From assembly GCF_009696465.1 (NCBI RefSeq), contig NZ_VULX01000005.1:1-64000 (forward strand): a stretch of 64,000 bases of DNA. Reading direction: 5' to 3'. Positions within the stretch are counted from its first letter, which is position 1. The number at the start of each line of letters is the position of its first letter. This DNA comes from Inconstantimicrobium porci. Its GTDB lineage: Bacteria > Bacillota > Clostridia > Clostridiales > Clostridiaceae. Shown piece after piece: positions 19,008 through 31,371 of the stretch. The notes below the pieces were generated by a model that was given only the letters and a program-made list of their open reading frames with translations, was not told where the DNA came from and did no database searches. A program made the translations under genes and the position numbers.

Positions 19008-19090
19008 CAACAGAAAATGATAAAATCCTCTATTTTTTCATATATTAATTATATAATTATATTTCAATAACATAAAGAGAAATTTATTTT

Positions 19091-21970
19091 TTATTTTTCT
19101 TTTGCTATAACAGGGTCATAAGCATATGAAGCCTGAGGTTTATAATTTTGTTTTTTAAGTTCTTCCTTAAAGTAATTTTCATATATTGCTCTAGCAATAG
19201 GAGCTGCATTATTACCAGCTGCACCATCATATATTACTGCACAAACTGCTATCTTAGGATTATCAAGAGGTGCAAAAGATACATATACACCATATGCAGC
19301 TCTTCCTACAGATGCCTGAACTTTAGGATCACTCGTATATGATGCAGTACCAGTCTTACCACCAGTCTGAATAGGAAATCCAGTCCATCTTGCAGCAGCT
19401 GTACCACCGCCTTTTTCATTAACGGCATTCATACCTACTTTTATCGCATTTAAGTTTTGAGGTGAGATATCAATCTTGCTTAATACTTCCGGCTTAAATT
19501 CATCAATATTCTTGCCATCCACATCTGTTATCTTGTCTACAAGATGAGCTTTATATCTAGTACCGCCATTAACTATAGTCGAAATATAGCCTGCAAGCTG
19601 CAGAGGAGTAAACTGGTTAGTTCCTTGTCCTATAGATGCATTGATAATTTCTGCTGGAGTTGTAACAGCTCTTCCTTTATCATATATAGTAAACTGTCCA
19701 AGTGCTTCTGCAACTATCTCTATCTGTGAATTTACAGATGTAGAACGCTTTTTAATTTCTTCTTTATATACATCAGAAAGGCTGGCTACTTTAGTAAGAG
19801 GCTCTTTAAGGCTCTTTACAAACTCATTATAACCCAAGGCATTTGCTGATGTACCCTGTTGCCTAATTCTATTGATAACCATATCTTTAACATTATTTTT
19901 GGCTTTCTTTAATTCTTCGCTATCAGTGTCTTTATTACCTATATCAAACGGAACAAACTTATACTGTCCATATTGTCCTTTTTCTAAAGCTGATACAAGA
20001 TCAAACTTAGCATATAGACATAAATTTTCTTTAAAGCTATCAAAATTATATGCATTACCAAACTTTTCTGCTATTTCGATTCCTGTACCCGCATCATCTT
20101 TATTCTTTAAGTTATAACCAAGCCCAACTTTTTCAGCATAATCTGCAAATGCATTAAGTCCTTTAATTCCGCCTCCAGCTTGTTTCCACAGACGATATGC
20201 TGTTTCATAAAAGAAGTAGTTACATGAAACTTTAAGTGCATCAGATACATTTATATTCCCATGAGTACCATGATTCAGCATGTACTCTTCGCAAACTGGT
20301 GCATAAGTCTTATTTGCACCTGATACTTCAGGATACTTGTCAAACACACCCTCATCTCTAATTATAGTGCTTGGTGTAATTACGCCCTGCTGTAGCCCAA
20401 CTAGAGAAGTAAATGGCTTAAATGTTGACCCTGGAGGCATAAGGCCTTCTGTTGCATAATTATACATTATCTTAGGGTATATTTCATATTGATCGTTCCT
20501 GCTTCCATCACTATTCTTTGGAAATAAATCATCATATGTCTTATTTAAACCATTCTTTGCTATATATGCATTAGCATATGATTCATAATCGGGAGTAAAG
20601 TATTCTTTTATCTTTGCATCAGTTAATAAGCCTGGAATTGAAAAAGTATTAGGATCGTAGTTAGGATAATTTGCGAGTGCCAATATTCTTCCTGTATTAA
20701 CTTCTTGAACAACAACAGCACCTCTTGTAGCGTTTTTTGTATCATGAGATTTCTGTAATCCTTCAAGATTTTCTTTTAATGCTCTCTCTGCTACAGCCTG
20801 TAGCTCTGCATCTATTGTCAAATGTACATTGTTACCTGGCTGAACTTCAAGCTGAGAAAGTTCTTCTGTTTGCCTTCCCTGAGAATTAACTTTTATAGTT
20901 TTTCCACCTTTTGTACCTTTTAAATATTTTTCAAATGCAGCCTCTATTCCACTGACTCCTATTTTATCGTTGCTTATGTCATATCCCTGCTCCTCATATT
21001 TTTCCTTCTTACTTGAATCTATTGATGATAAATACCCAAGAACAGAACATGCAAGTGTCTTGTTAGGATATGTCCTTACCGGTTCAAGTTCAACATATAC
21101 CCCTGGAAGATTTACAAGCTTCTGATAAATTATAAATGCTGTATCCTTTTTAATATTCTCTGCTATATTTATAGGATTATAGCTTGTAAATGACTGCATC
21201 TTTAATGCATCCTTGACTAGCATATATCTTCTAAGCTTGTCCGCACTGTATTTTAATTTAAGTTGTTTAGCAGCTTCAGTATATATATTTAATGCTTCTT
21301 TTACTGATTTTGCAGAAGATACTTTATCGGACAACTCTGCACTCTGACTCTTTGATAAATTTGAAAGATCAGAATACATAGAATAAGTACATAATAAATA
21401 ATCAAAACACTGCTCTGGTGTAACTTTTGCAGCTTCTTCATCAACCTGCTTCTGCTCCTGTTCATTTAAATCACCTGAATCATTATCTGGGAAAAGCTTT
21501 CCCTTAATAAAATCTGTTATGCCCCTGTCTCTTTTAAACGATAATTCAAGAGCTTTTTTTGTTTTATCACTGTTTACATTAAATTCAAAGTAATAACCTT
21601 TATCTTTACTATATTGTAATTTAAATTCATCTTTTTGCTTTTCTCCGTTATCATCTAATATCTTGAATATTGAATTCATTGTTGAATAAAAACTTGCTTT
21701 ACTATTTTTTGTATCCGAAAAAGTTACATTATATGTTTCTATGCTTGTTGCCAGAACATTTCCTTTGCTATCATAAATCTTACCTCTCGGTGCTTTTTCT
21801 TCCACAAAATGTCTGCTTGCAACATTAGCTTTATCTTCATACTCACCATTTTTATAAACCTGAAGATAAACAAGCCTTATTATAATAACGATTGATATAG
21901 TAAACATAACTGCCATTAATAAAGAATATCTACTTATTTTTTTCTTTTTTTGCTTGTCCAATATAATCAC
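19091..21970 (-). CDS. Class B penicillin-binding protein (PBP2/MrdA type), large form
   Basis: 959 residues. A membrane anchor (about 15-36) is followed by the dimerisation region starting APRGKIYDSKGNVLA (60-74) and a transpeptidase domain with S515-T-F-K518, S582-C-N584 and K872-T-G874. The spacing from SxN to KTG is about 290 residues because of an extra Lys/Asp-rich block near 640-770, so the protein is much longer than the typical 600-700. It cross-links peptidoglycan, probably with RodA. Second of two adjacent paralogues. Confidence 0.9.
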   Translation of the reverse strand: MIILDKQKKKKISRYSLLMAVMFTISIVIIIRLVYLQVYKNGEYEDKANVASRHFVEEKAPRGKIYDSKGNVLATSIETYNVTFSDTKNSKASFYSTMNSIFKILDDNGEKQKDEFKLQYSKDKGYYFEFNVNSDKTKKALELSFKRDRGITDFIKGKLFPDNDSGDLNEQEQKQVDEEAAKVTPEQCFDYLLCTYSMYSDLSNLSKSQSAELSDKVSSAKSVKEALNIYTEAAKQLKLKYSADKLRRYMLVKDALKMQSFTSYNPINIAENIKKDTAFIIYQKLVNLPGVYVELEPVRTYPNKTLACSVLGYLSSIDSSKKEKYEEQGYDISNDKIGVSGIEAAFEKYLKGTKGGKTIKVNSQGRQTEELSQLEVQPGNNVHLTIDAELQAVAERALKENLEGLQKSHDTKNATRGAVVVQEVNTGRILALANYPNYDPNTFSIPGLLTDAKIKEYFTPDYESYANAYIAKNGLNKTYDDLFPKNSDGSRNDQYEIYPKIMYNYATEGLMPPGSTFKPFTSLVGLQQGVITPSTIIRDEGVFDKYPEVSGANKTYAPVCEEYMLNHGTHGNINVSDALKVSCNYFFYETAYRLWKQAGGGIKGLNAFADYAEKVGLGYNLKNKDDAGTGIEIAEKFGNAYNFDSFKENLCLYAKFDLVSALEKGQYGQYKFVPFDIGNKDTDSEELKKAKNNVKDMVINRIRQQGTSANALGYNEFVKSLKEPLTKVASLSDVYKEEIKKRSTSVNSQIEIVAEALGQFTIYDKGRAVTTPAEIINASIGQGTNQFTPLQLAGYISTIVNGGTRYKAHLVDKITDVDGKNIDEFKPEVLSKIDISPQNLNAIKVGMNAVNEKGGGTAAARWTGFPIQTGGKTGTASYTSDPKVQASVGRAAYGVYVSFAPLDNPKIAVCAVIYDGAAGNNAAPIARAIYENYFKEELKKQNYKPQASYAYDPVIAKEK

Positions 21971-22002
21971 CTCTATACTGAATTTACTTTCTATTCAAAA
22001 GC

Positions 22003-22041
22003 AGCTAGGCAGAGATTATAATTAAATCTCCAAGCCTAGCT
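22003..22041 (-). terminator. Possible attenuator between the two PBP genes
   Basis: Leftward hairpin AGCTAGGC/GCCTAGCT with an inner GAGATT/AATCTC, followed by GCTTTTGAATAG. The U tract is short, so partial termination or RNA processing between the paralogues is more likely than full termination. Confidence 0.5.
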
Positions 22042-22047
22042 AAAATA

Positions 22048-24909
22048 CTATTTACTTTCTTCCACACTATCTTTAATATTCTCCAGCGGCGGATTAAGTG
22101 TAAAATCGTATGGCTCTCTTGTATCCATATATACCGGAGTATAATTTGGATATTCAGTCTTTAGTTTATCTCTATAATACGTTTCATATATTGCCCTAGC
22201 AACTGGTGAACCTAAGTATCCATGAGCACCATCGTAAATGACTACTGCTACGGCTATTTCAGGGTCATCCTTTGGTGCAAACGATACATAAACACCGAAC
22301 GCTTCTCTTCCATATGTTTTTTGGTCATCTCTAAAAGTTGCTGTACCAGTTTTACCACCTGATGGTATAGGGAATGATTTAAATACTGATGATGCTGTAC
22401 CCATATCAACTGAGTTAGCCATTTCCATACCATCTTTTATTATGTTAACTGTTGATTCTTTTAAATTTAAAGTATCTAGAACTTCCGGTTTAAATTCATC
22501 AACGAGATTTCCTTCATAATCTGTTATTTTATCAACAAGATGTACCTTATATCTTGTTCCACCATTTACAATTGTAGAAATATAAGATGCAAGCTGCAGA
22601 GGAGTAAAGTTGTTTATACCTTGCCCTATAGCAGCATTGATAATTTCAGCAGGTGTTTTTACAGAAGTATTCTTGCTGTAAAGATATGCTTCTACTGCAT
22701 TTGCTACCATAGCATAAGAATTCTTCTTATTATTCTTACTGTTATATTCTTCAATGCTATTTTTATAAGTATCTGAACTTTTTTCTAACTGTTCTAAAAG
22801 ACTTATAATTTTTGTTTTAAGTTCTGGCAGACCAGTCGTAATACTTTCATCACCAATCTTACTTATTTTATTTGTTATAAGATCCTTTATCTCTTTCTTG
22901 ATGTTCTTTACTGTCTCTGAGTCCGAATCTTTATAGGCAATATCTACTGGTGCGAAATAGTATGTATTATTGTAATTTCCTTTACCAAGGAAATCTACTA
23001 TGTCAAACTTTGCATATGTCACATTTAAGCTTCTAAACTGTTTGAAGCTATACGTTGTTCCAAAGTTCTCAGAAATCTCAATTCCAGTACTCTTTTTAGC
23101 ATTACTATTTGGATCTACTCCAAGACCAGCTTTCCATGCATATTTGGCTATAGAATCAAGCGCATTAACATTAGAACCATTTTTTACATACATTCTATAT
23201 GCACTTTCATAATAGAAATAGTTACATGATACAGCAAGGGCTTTTCTAATATTAACAATCCCATGATTATTATTATCTTTAGGTGCATAAGATGATCCAA
23301 ATGTATCTGGATGTGTATTAAAGTAATAATGATCAACCATTGTTTCTGTATCATTAACAACACCTTCTTCAAGTGCTGCCACTGATGTCATTGGCTTAAA
23401 TGTAGAACCCGGAGGTACAAGACCTTGAGTTGCGTAATTGAATAGTGGTTTAGGAAGTATATCATATACATCTTCACGTACACCTTTACTATTCTTAGGG
23501 AATAACTGATCAACAGTTATGCTAAGTCCTCTTTTTTGAATAAATTCATTTCCAATACTTTCGAGGTCAGGATTAAAGTATGTTTTTGATACTTCCGAAT
23601 CTACATTTCTGCTAGCAAAAAGATTAGGATCATATCCGGGATAGCTTACCATTGCAAGTACTCTTCCTGTCTTAACCTCAAGTGCAACTGCTGCACCTCT
23701 TGTAGCATTTCTAGTATCAACTCCGCTTTCCTTGTAAACATTCTGCAGATACTCAAGCTGATGCTTCATCATTGTTTCTGCTGAATGCTGTATATCTTTA
23801 TCTATTGTAAGATGCACGTTATTACCAGGCGAAGATTCAAGCTTAAACAATTCTTCTATCTTTCTTCCTGCAGAGTTTACCTTTATAGTAGATCCTCCAT
23901 TGGCACCTCTTAAAATATTTTCAAATGCCCCTTCAATTCCTGCAATTCCTATAAGGTCAGTAGATACATCATAGCCCTTTTCCTCATATCTTGTCTTTTT
24001 TGAAGAATCAATAGACGATAAATATCCTAGCACTCCTGATGCCAATTCATTATATGGGTATTGCCTCATTGGCTCGATTACTACATTTATTCCTGGGAGA
24101 TCAGTAAGCTTTTGATTTAAAATAAAAGCTGTATCCCTGCTTACATTAGATGCAATAGTTATTGACTTAAATCCTGAAAAGCTCTGCATCTTCATCGTAT
24201 CTTTTACTATCATTACTCTCCTAAGATCAGAGAATGAATACTTTTTCTTAAGTTCTGTTGCTATCTCATCAGCAGTTTTATCTTTATAAGATTTAAGTGT
24301 ATTGCTATCTGAAGAAAGTAGCTCATAAAATTTATAATCCTTAAGGAGTGTATAAAATACAGTCTGTGGAGAAATTTCAAGAAGTTTTTCATTCACCTGT
24401 GACTCCTGGATTTCAGTAAGCTCTGAACTTATGTTACCAAAAAGTTCTTTTTTTACAGCTTCATCAAATCCTCTATCCTTCTTAAATCTTAATTCTTTAG
24501 CTTTTTTAACTTCACTGTCTGATGTATTAAAATCAAAATACGCCTTATCATTACTATCCATTTTCAATTCAAAAGTATCCTGTTGCTTTTCATTATTTTC
24601 ATCAAGAACTTTAAGCACCTTCTGAATTGTTGAAAACAGCATCTCATTTGATTCAGTTGTTTCATTATATGTTATGCTGTATGTCTGTTTATTGGTTGCT
24701 AACAGATTACCCTGAGAATCATATATCTTCCCTCTGGGTGCTGTTTCAGTTATAAATCTTCTTGACTGAGTATTAGCTTTGTCTTCATAATAACCATTTT
24801 TATAAATCTGCAAATATACAAGTCTTAATACAATAAGCAGAATTATAACAATTGATATCCAAGTCAAGATTTGGAATCTAGTTATCTTTTGTTTCTTCTT
24901 TTTCTTCAT
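22048..24909 (-). CDS. Class B penicillin-binding protein (PBP2/MrdA type), paralogue
   Basis: 953 residues, collinear with the downstream PBP. Membrane anchor (about 13-32), dimerisation region (TAPRGKIYDSQGNLLATN), S502-T-F-K505, S561-C-N563 and K853-T-G855. The same extra block lies between SxN and KTG (about 620-750) but its sequence differs strongly between the two, while catalytic surroundings are near identical (GQG.N.FTPLQLA.YISTIVNGG). A tandem duplication is the simplest reading. Eight bases after mreD, in the mre cluster. Confidence 0.9.
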   Translation of the reverse strand: MKKKKKQKITRFQILTWISIVIILLIVLRLVYLQIYKNGYYEDKANTQSRRFITETAPRGKIYDSQGNLLATNKQTYSITYNETTESNEMLFSTIQKVLKVLDENNEKQQDTFELKMDSNDKAYFDFNTSDSEVKKAKELRFKKDRGFDEAVKKELFGNISSELTEIQESQVNEKLLEISPQTVFYTLLKDYKFYELLSSDSNTLKSYKDKTADEIATELKKKYSFSDLRRVMIVKDTMKMQSFSGFKSITIASNVSRDTAFILNQKLTDLPGINVVIEPMRQYPYNELASGVLGYLSSIDSSKKTRYEEKGYDVSTDLIGIAGIEGAFENILRGANGGSTIKVNSAGRKIEELFKLESSPGNNVHLTIDKDIQHSAETMMKHQLEYLQNVYKESGVDTRNATRGAAVALEVKTGRVLAMVSYPGYDPNLFASRNVDSEVSKTYFNPDLESIGNEFIQKRGLSITVDQLFPKNSKGVREDVYDILPKPLFNYATQGLVPPGSTFKPMTSVAALEEGVVNDTETMVDHYYFNTHPDTFGSSYAPKDNNNHGIVNIRKALAVSCNYFYYESAYRMYVKNGSNVNALDSIAKYAWKAGLGVDPNSNAKKSTGIEISENFGTTYSFKQFRSLNVTYAKFDIVDFLGKGNYNNTYYFAPVDIAYKDSDSETVKNIKKEIKDLITNKISKIGDESITTGLPELKTKIISLLEQLEKSSDTYKNSIEEYNSKNNKKNSYAMVANAVEAYLYSKNTSVKTPAEIINAAIGQGINNFTPLQLASYISTIVNGGTRYKVHLVDKITDYEGNLVDEFKPEVLDTLNLKESTVNIIKDGMEMANSVDMGTASSVFKSFPIPSGGKTGTATFRDDQKTYGREAFGVYVSFAPKDDPEIAVAVVIYDGAHGYLGSPVARAIYETYYRDKLKTEYPNYTPVYMDTREPYDFTLNPPLENIKDSVEESK

Positions 24910-24917
24910 CTTGTCAC

Positions 24918-25418
24918 CTATTTTTCAGCAAAATTCCATTGTTTTTTCATAAATTCCTTTTTACACAAATCAAAAACTGAATAATAAATAAAGAATGTAA
25001 CAATCATATTTAGGACAGCCATTATTATCATTTTTCTATCAAGTAAAATTGTTATACCTATAACACGCATTATTAAAAATACTAATATATATTTCACTAT
25101 AGCTGCTGCCCCTGAAATAAATATCGGCACCATCTTCCTATTTGTGAATATGTTATGACCTACCACTGCTGCTATATAACATATTATTAAATTACATAAA
25201 GCGTTTACTCCAAAAACATTTGGAAAATAAATATCCTGAATAATTCCACTTATGGCACCTACAAATATTGCATCTGCCTCACCATTTATAATAGAGAAAC
25301 TAATCACAAAACAGAATAAAAGACTAGGCATTACCCCAAAAACTGACAAGAACGGCATCATTGTATTATCTATAATAAAAAGGCCTAAACAGATAGCTGC
25401 TAATATTACTTTTTTCAT
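24918..25418 (-). CDS. mreD: Rod shape-determining protein MreD
   Basis: 166 residues, about five or six hydrophobic helices. Small membrane protein linking MreC and the cytoplasmic MreB filament to the elongation complex. Identity rests on membrane topology, family-like stretches (SIINGEADAIFVGAISGIIQDI) and its place after mreC. GGGGTG precedes the ATG. Confidence 0.85.
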   Translation of the reverse strand: MKKVILAAICLGLFIIDNTMMPFLSVFGVMPSLLFCFVISFSIINGEADAIFVGAISGIIQDIYFPNVFGVNALCNLIICYIAAVVGHNIFTNRKMVPIFISGAAAIVKYILVFLIMRVIGITILLDRKMIIMAVLNMIVTFFIYYSVFDLCKKEFMKKQWNFAEK

Positions 25419-25432
25419 AATAAAACACCCCG

Positions 25433-26287
25433 CTAATATTTTATGCCATCTTCAGTTATATTTTTAGGGTCCTTAGGTGAAACTACAAATACTTGCTGAA
25501 GCTTATTAAAGTTAATATAAGGCTTGATAACTGCAGTCTTCATAACTTTAACCTTATCTTCTTCTACAGAAATAACTTCACCAATTCTTATGCCATCAGG
25601 ATAAGAATTTCCAAGCATTGATGTTGCAACAACATCGCCTTTCTTTACTGCTGAAGTCATTGGAAGTTGTTCTATTTTAGCAAGATTGTTTTTTTTACTA
25701 TCAGTAAAACCTTTAACTATGCCGGTTTCTTTAGTTGACTGAACTTTTCCTGCTACTGCAATATTTTCATTTATAAGCGATTCAGCTTTAGCCCATGTAT
25801 CATGTGCTTCAATAACTTTTCCAACAAGACCTTCACCAGTTATTATAACCATATCCTTCGCAATGCCATTTTTAGTACCTTTATCAATCAAATATCCATT
25901 AAGGAAGCTTTCTCCACTTAACCCTATGATATTTGCACCTATATAATTATATTCATCCCTCTGGTTCTTAAAATTAAGCATTGATCTTAACTTTTCATTT
26001 TCCTCTTTTAAATTATCATACTCAATAAGTTCATTTTCTAGCTTAATATTCTGCTCTTTTAAAGCATTATTTTCTTTTCTTATACTAGAAAAGTTAATTA
26101 CATACTGAAATTCATTTTTTATTTTTGAATTAATCGTAAAAAACACCTTCTGTATAGGATTAAGTGCTGTACCAGATATACCTGCTATACTACTTCCGTC
26201 CCTCTTGACACTATATATAATTAAGCTTAAAAAGCTAACTGACAGCACTATAATAGCAACTGCCAGTTTGTTCTTTAAAAATTTCAT
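25433..26287 (-). CDS. mreC: Rod shape-determining protein MreC
   Basis: 284 residues. Membrane anchor at about 7-27, coiled coil at about 63-105, then the beta-rich MreC domain (IGLSGESFLNGYLIDKGTKNGI, MLGNSYPDGIRIGEVISVEED). The extracytoplasmic scaffold connects MreB/MreD to PBP2. Five bases after mreB. Confidence 0.92.
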   Translation of the reverse strand: MKFLKNKLAVAIIVLSVSFLSLIIYSVKRDGSSIAGISGTALNPIQKVFFTINSKIKNEFQYVINFSSIRKENNALKEQNIKLENELIEYDNLKEENEKLRSMLNFKNQRDEYNYIGANIIGLSGESFLNGYLIDKGTKNGIAKDMVIITGEGLVGKVIEAHDTWAKAESLINENIAVAGKVQSTKETGIVKGFTDSKKNNLAKIEQLPMTSAVKKGDVVATSMLGNSYPDGIRIGEVISVEEDKVKVMKTAVIKPYINFNKLQQVFVVSPKDPKNITEDGIKY

Positions 26288-26292
26288 TAAGT

Positions 26293-28009
<1,717 letters not shown>

Positions 28010-28051
28010 ACATTGTACTCCTTTTAAAATTCAAGACCCATTCCCCATTAA

Positions 28052-28618
28052 TTACATAACTTCTTCAAGCATATTTTTTAGCTTATTAAGTGGAAGACCT
28101 ACAACATTATAATAGCTTCCATTTATCTTTTCAACAAATATTCCGCCATATCCCTGTATTCCATAGGCACCAGCCTTATCCATAGGTTCTCCTGTTTTTA
28201 TGTATCTTTTTATTTCCTCATCCTTAAGTTCTGAAAACTTAACTTCAGTTACAACAGCCTCATTTACAATCTTTCCATTATAAGTATTGACAACAGTAAC
28301 TCCAGAATATACATGATGGATATCTCCACTAAGACTTTTTAGCATTTTTTCTGCATCATTTTCATCTTTCGGTTTCAATAAAATGTTATTATCATGAACT
28401 ACTATCGTATCTGCTGCTATAACTATAGCCCCATCATCCAATGTTTGTGCTACATCAAGTGCTTTACCATTTGATAGTTCTTTAACATATTCTTCTGGAC
28501 TACCGTTATATTTAACGCTTTCTTCATCAAAATTTGAAATAATTATATCAAATCTGTTATAAAGCCTCTTTAAAAGTTCTTGTCTTCTTAAAGATGCAGA
28601 AGCTAATACTATTCTCAA
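28052..28618 (-). CDS. maf: Maf-family nucleotide pyrophosphatase
   Basis: 188 residues. Opens with the Maf signature LASASLRRQELLKRL, followed by DTIVVHDNNILLKPKDENDA. Maf proteins hydrolyse dTTP/UTP or modified nucleotides and affect septation in Bacillus. TTG start at 28618 after AGGATG. Upstream of radC. Confidence 0.93.
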   Translation of the reverse strand: MRIVLASASLRRQELLKRLYNRFDIIISNFDEESVKYNGSPEEYVKELSNGKALDVAQTLDDGAIVIAADTIVVHDNNILLKPKDENDAEKMLKSLSGDIHHVYSGVTVVNTYNGKIVNEAVVTEVKFSELKDEEIKRYIKTGEPMDKAGAYGIQGYGGIFVEKINGSYYNVVGLPLNKLKNMLEEVM

Positions 28619-28769
28619 ATAATCACATCCTATTTTTCTATTACATATTATATCCTATTCATTCTATCATTTAATTTTACTGTAAACAAGTATATTAAAA
28701 CACCTTAAGAAAAATATAATACTTTTTTTATTTTTATATAATAAAATATTATGTACAAAAAGAAAGATG

Positions 28770-29498
28770 TTAATGCTTGTAAACATTAACAACTTTGAAT
28801 ATTTGATTATATATAGATTCAGACTCTTCTTTTTTTATTTCATCAGGCAATGTTTTTATATTCTTCTTAATCTCATTTACTGCTTTTATATTGTTTCCAT
28901 CTGACAGTTCTTTAAGGGCTGAAGCCCATTTTTTAAAGTCAGATGTTTTTACTGACTTTACATCATCCTTGTTAAGTGCATCTAAAAGCTTAATATATCC
29001 CTTTATAATCTCAGCTGCCTGATTGTCTGCATCATCTACTTTTGCGATTTCCACATTCATCCTCATTGCATTGATTGATTTGTCTTTTAATGATTTAAGC
29101 ATTGAATCACTGCCCTTTACATCACCAACATATGCTATTACCCTATACTTGCTGTTATCATTAATAACTACAGTTTTTATTTTACTGCCCTCAAGCTCTT
29201 TTTTTGTCTTATCTGCATTATCCTTATTTCCAAAATAACCGCACTGAACAAAACTTACTGTAAATTTTTCTCCAGATGCATTAGACTCATTGCTCTTTAT
29301 AGTCCCATTATCATTTTTCTGCGGACTACTATTTTTATTCTGCACAGTCTGAGCTGGCTTATTATTAGATGGCTGTCCTTTGAATATTATCTTCGCCAGA
29401 AGCGTTCCCCCTGCAAGTGCAAATACTGTGATTATAACAACAATTATTACCCCTGTTAAGTTTCTCTTCTTTTTTATGTTATACCTAGTATACTTCAA
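28770..29498 (-). CDS. SPOR-domain membrane protein
   Basis: 242 residues. Basic cytoplasmic start, one membrane helix (about 15-35), an Asn/Ser/Lys-rich linker, and a SPOR-like repeat domain (about 78-150: KFTVSFVQCGYFGNKDNADKTKKELEG, YRVIAYVGDV). SPOR domains bind denuded glycan at division sites or in spores. The C-terminal helical part is not recognised. TTG start after GGAGGTGG. Confidence 0.75.
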   Translation of the reverse strand: MKYTRYNIKKKRNLTGVIIVVIITVFALAGGTLLAKIIFKGQPSNNKPAQTVQNKNSSPQKNDNGTIKSNESNASGEKFTVSFVQCGYFGNKDNADKTKKELEGSKIKTVVINDNSKYRVIAYVGDVKGSDSMLKSLKDKSINAMRMNVEIAKVDDADNQAAEIIKGYIKLLDALNKDDVKSVKTSDFKKWASALKELSDGNNIKAVNEIKKNIKTLPDEIKKEESESIYNQIFKVVNVYKH

Positions 29499-29566
29499 AA
29501 AAATCCACCTCCAAACCTATACTTATATTTATTAGGCTGAAGGTGAATATATTACTCTTTTTTAAA

Positions 29567-31018
29567 TTATTTTATTTCTTTAAGAATCTCAAGTAGAAAC
29601 TTCCATACATTCTGAACAGACTTAATACTCATGTGTTCATTTGGCGTATGAACATCATAAAGATTTGGTCCAAATGATATCATATCTACATCATGAAGCT
29701 TTTCTTTAAATAATCCACATTCAAGTCCTGCATGTAATGCAATTATTTCTGCGTCCTGTCCGCTCAATCTTTTATATACTTCTTTGCATAGTTCTCTTAG
29801 CTTTGAATTTTTTTCATACTGCCATTCAGGATATTCTCCAGAAGTTTCTACTGATGCACCTGTAAGCTGTGCTGCAATCTTGATTCTTGAAACAAGGTCT
29901 TCTTTTAACGTTCCTACTGAACTTCTTGTTGCACTATCAAATTCAACATTGTTTTTATTAGTCTTTACTACTCCAAGATTTGTTGAGCTCTGTACAAGAT
30001 CTTCTATATCCATTGACATTGTATCAACTCCGCTTGGAATAAGGTTAAGAAGTGCTATAATCTTCTTAGTAGTATCTTCACTCATAATTCTTTCAGATCT
30101 ATTATTTAAATGTTCACAAACAACTTTTACATTTTCATCCACAGATAAAAGTTCATTTTTAAAGTTATCCCCCATTTTAGTTACAATTTCTGTTACTTCT
30201 TTGATATTATCACTTTCTACCGCAATTATACATTCAGCTTCTCTAGGAATTGCATTATTTTTTGATCCACCGTTTATTTCTACTATATTAAACGTAACGC
30301 TTTCAGAAATCTTAGCAAGCACTCTGCCCATAAGCTTATTAGAATTTCCTCTCTGCTTTATGATTTCCATTCCAGAATGACCGCCTTTAAGACCTTTTAC
30401 TTCAATTCTTAAAAGCTCTTTTTCTGTGTTATTTTCAAATTCAGTATCTAAGACTACCTTTGTTCTAAGTCCGCCTGCACATGACACAAGAAGTTTTCCT
30501 TCTTCTTCTGAATCTATATTTAAAAGATATTTTCCATTAATAAGACTTCCATCAAAAGCCATTGCTCCACCCATACCTGTTTCTTCATCTGTAGTAACAA
30601 GCACTTCTAAAGCTGGATGACTTATAGAATCATCATCTAATATTGCAAGAGCATACGCTACCGCTATTCCGTTGTCTGCTCCAAGTGTTGTGTTTGTAGC
30701 ATAAACGTTATCTCCTTCAACTCTAAGCTGAAGTGGATCCTTCATAAAATCATGAGTTGATTCCTTAGTCTTTTCACATACCATATCCATATGCCCCTGA
30801 ATAATAACACCAGGAGCATTTTCATATCCCTTTGATGCCTTCTTCTTTATGATTACATTTAGCGCTTCATCCTGTATAACTTCAAGATTTCTTTCCTTTG
30901 CAAAATTAACAAGATAATCACTTATGCCCTTTTCATTTCCTGATCCTCTTGGAATCATAGACATTTCCTCAAAATACTTAAAAACTTTAGCTGGCTGTAG
31001 ATTTTCTAATACCTTCAT
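29567..31018 (-). CDS. pepD: Aminoacyl-histidine dipeptidase (PepD, M20 family)
   Basis: 483 residues, the normal length. Metal-site motifs GHMDMVCEK, TLGADNGIAVAYALA and TTDEETGMGGA, and the lid domain GLKGGHSGMEI. Cytosolic zinc dipeptidase releasing amino acids from X-His and other dipeptides. AAGGATG precedes the ATG. Monocistronic. Confidence 0.93.
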   Translation of the reverse strand: MKVLENLQPAKVFKYFEEMSMIPRGSGNEKGISDYLVNFAKERNLEVIQDEALNVIIKKKASKGYENAPGVIIQGHMDMVCEKTKESTHDFMKDPLQLRVEGDNVYATNTTLGADNGIAVAYALAILDDDSISHPALEVLVTTDEETGMGGAMAFDGSLINGKYLLNIDSEEEGKLLVSCAGGLRTKVVLDTEFENNTEKELLRIEVKGLKGGHSGMEIIKQRGNSNKLMGRVLAKISESVTFNIVEINGGSKNNAIPREAECIIAVESDNIKEVTEIVTKMGDNFKNELLSVDENVKVVCEHLNNRSERIMSEDTTKKIIALLNLIPSGVDTMSMDIEDLVQSSTNLGVVKTNKNNVEFDSATRSSVGTLKEDLVSRIKIAAQLTGASVETSGEYPEWQYEKNSKLRELCKEVYKRLSGQDAEIIALHAGLECGLFKEKLHDVDMISFGPNLYDVHTPNEHMSIKSVQNVWKFLLEILKEIK

Positions 31019-31371
31019 TTGTAAATCATCCTTCCTAATCTTAATATAGGGACTATCATATCATCTAAATTTTTAGTAAAACTATAAATCATTCTGATAA
31101 ACTGGAATTTATCATTAATTATACATTAAACAATATTCATTTTACATTATAGCTTCAAATTCTAATTTATCGACCTTTTTATATTATTGTTCACAGTACT
31201 TATTAATATGACAGTTCATTTCAATATACATTAAATATATCATAATAGTTTTTATATTTCATTCAATTTTTTTCTTTATTATTATTCCAATAAATGATAA
31301 TTTGATGTAAACTATACTTACCAGTGTAAAATTTGTTATTTGTGGTTTTTATATCAATACTATAAGATGTT
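31019..31371. other. AT-rich intergenic region upstream of pepD
   Basis: Start of a 636-base gap between divergent pepD and pyk; the rest is repeat copy 2 (31372-31585) and the pyk leader. It should carry the pepD promoter, but no pair of boxes stood out clearly. No open frame or conserved RNA recognised. Confidence 0.4.
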
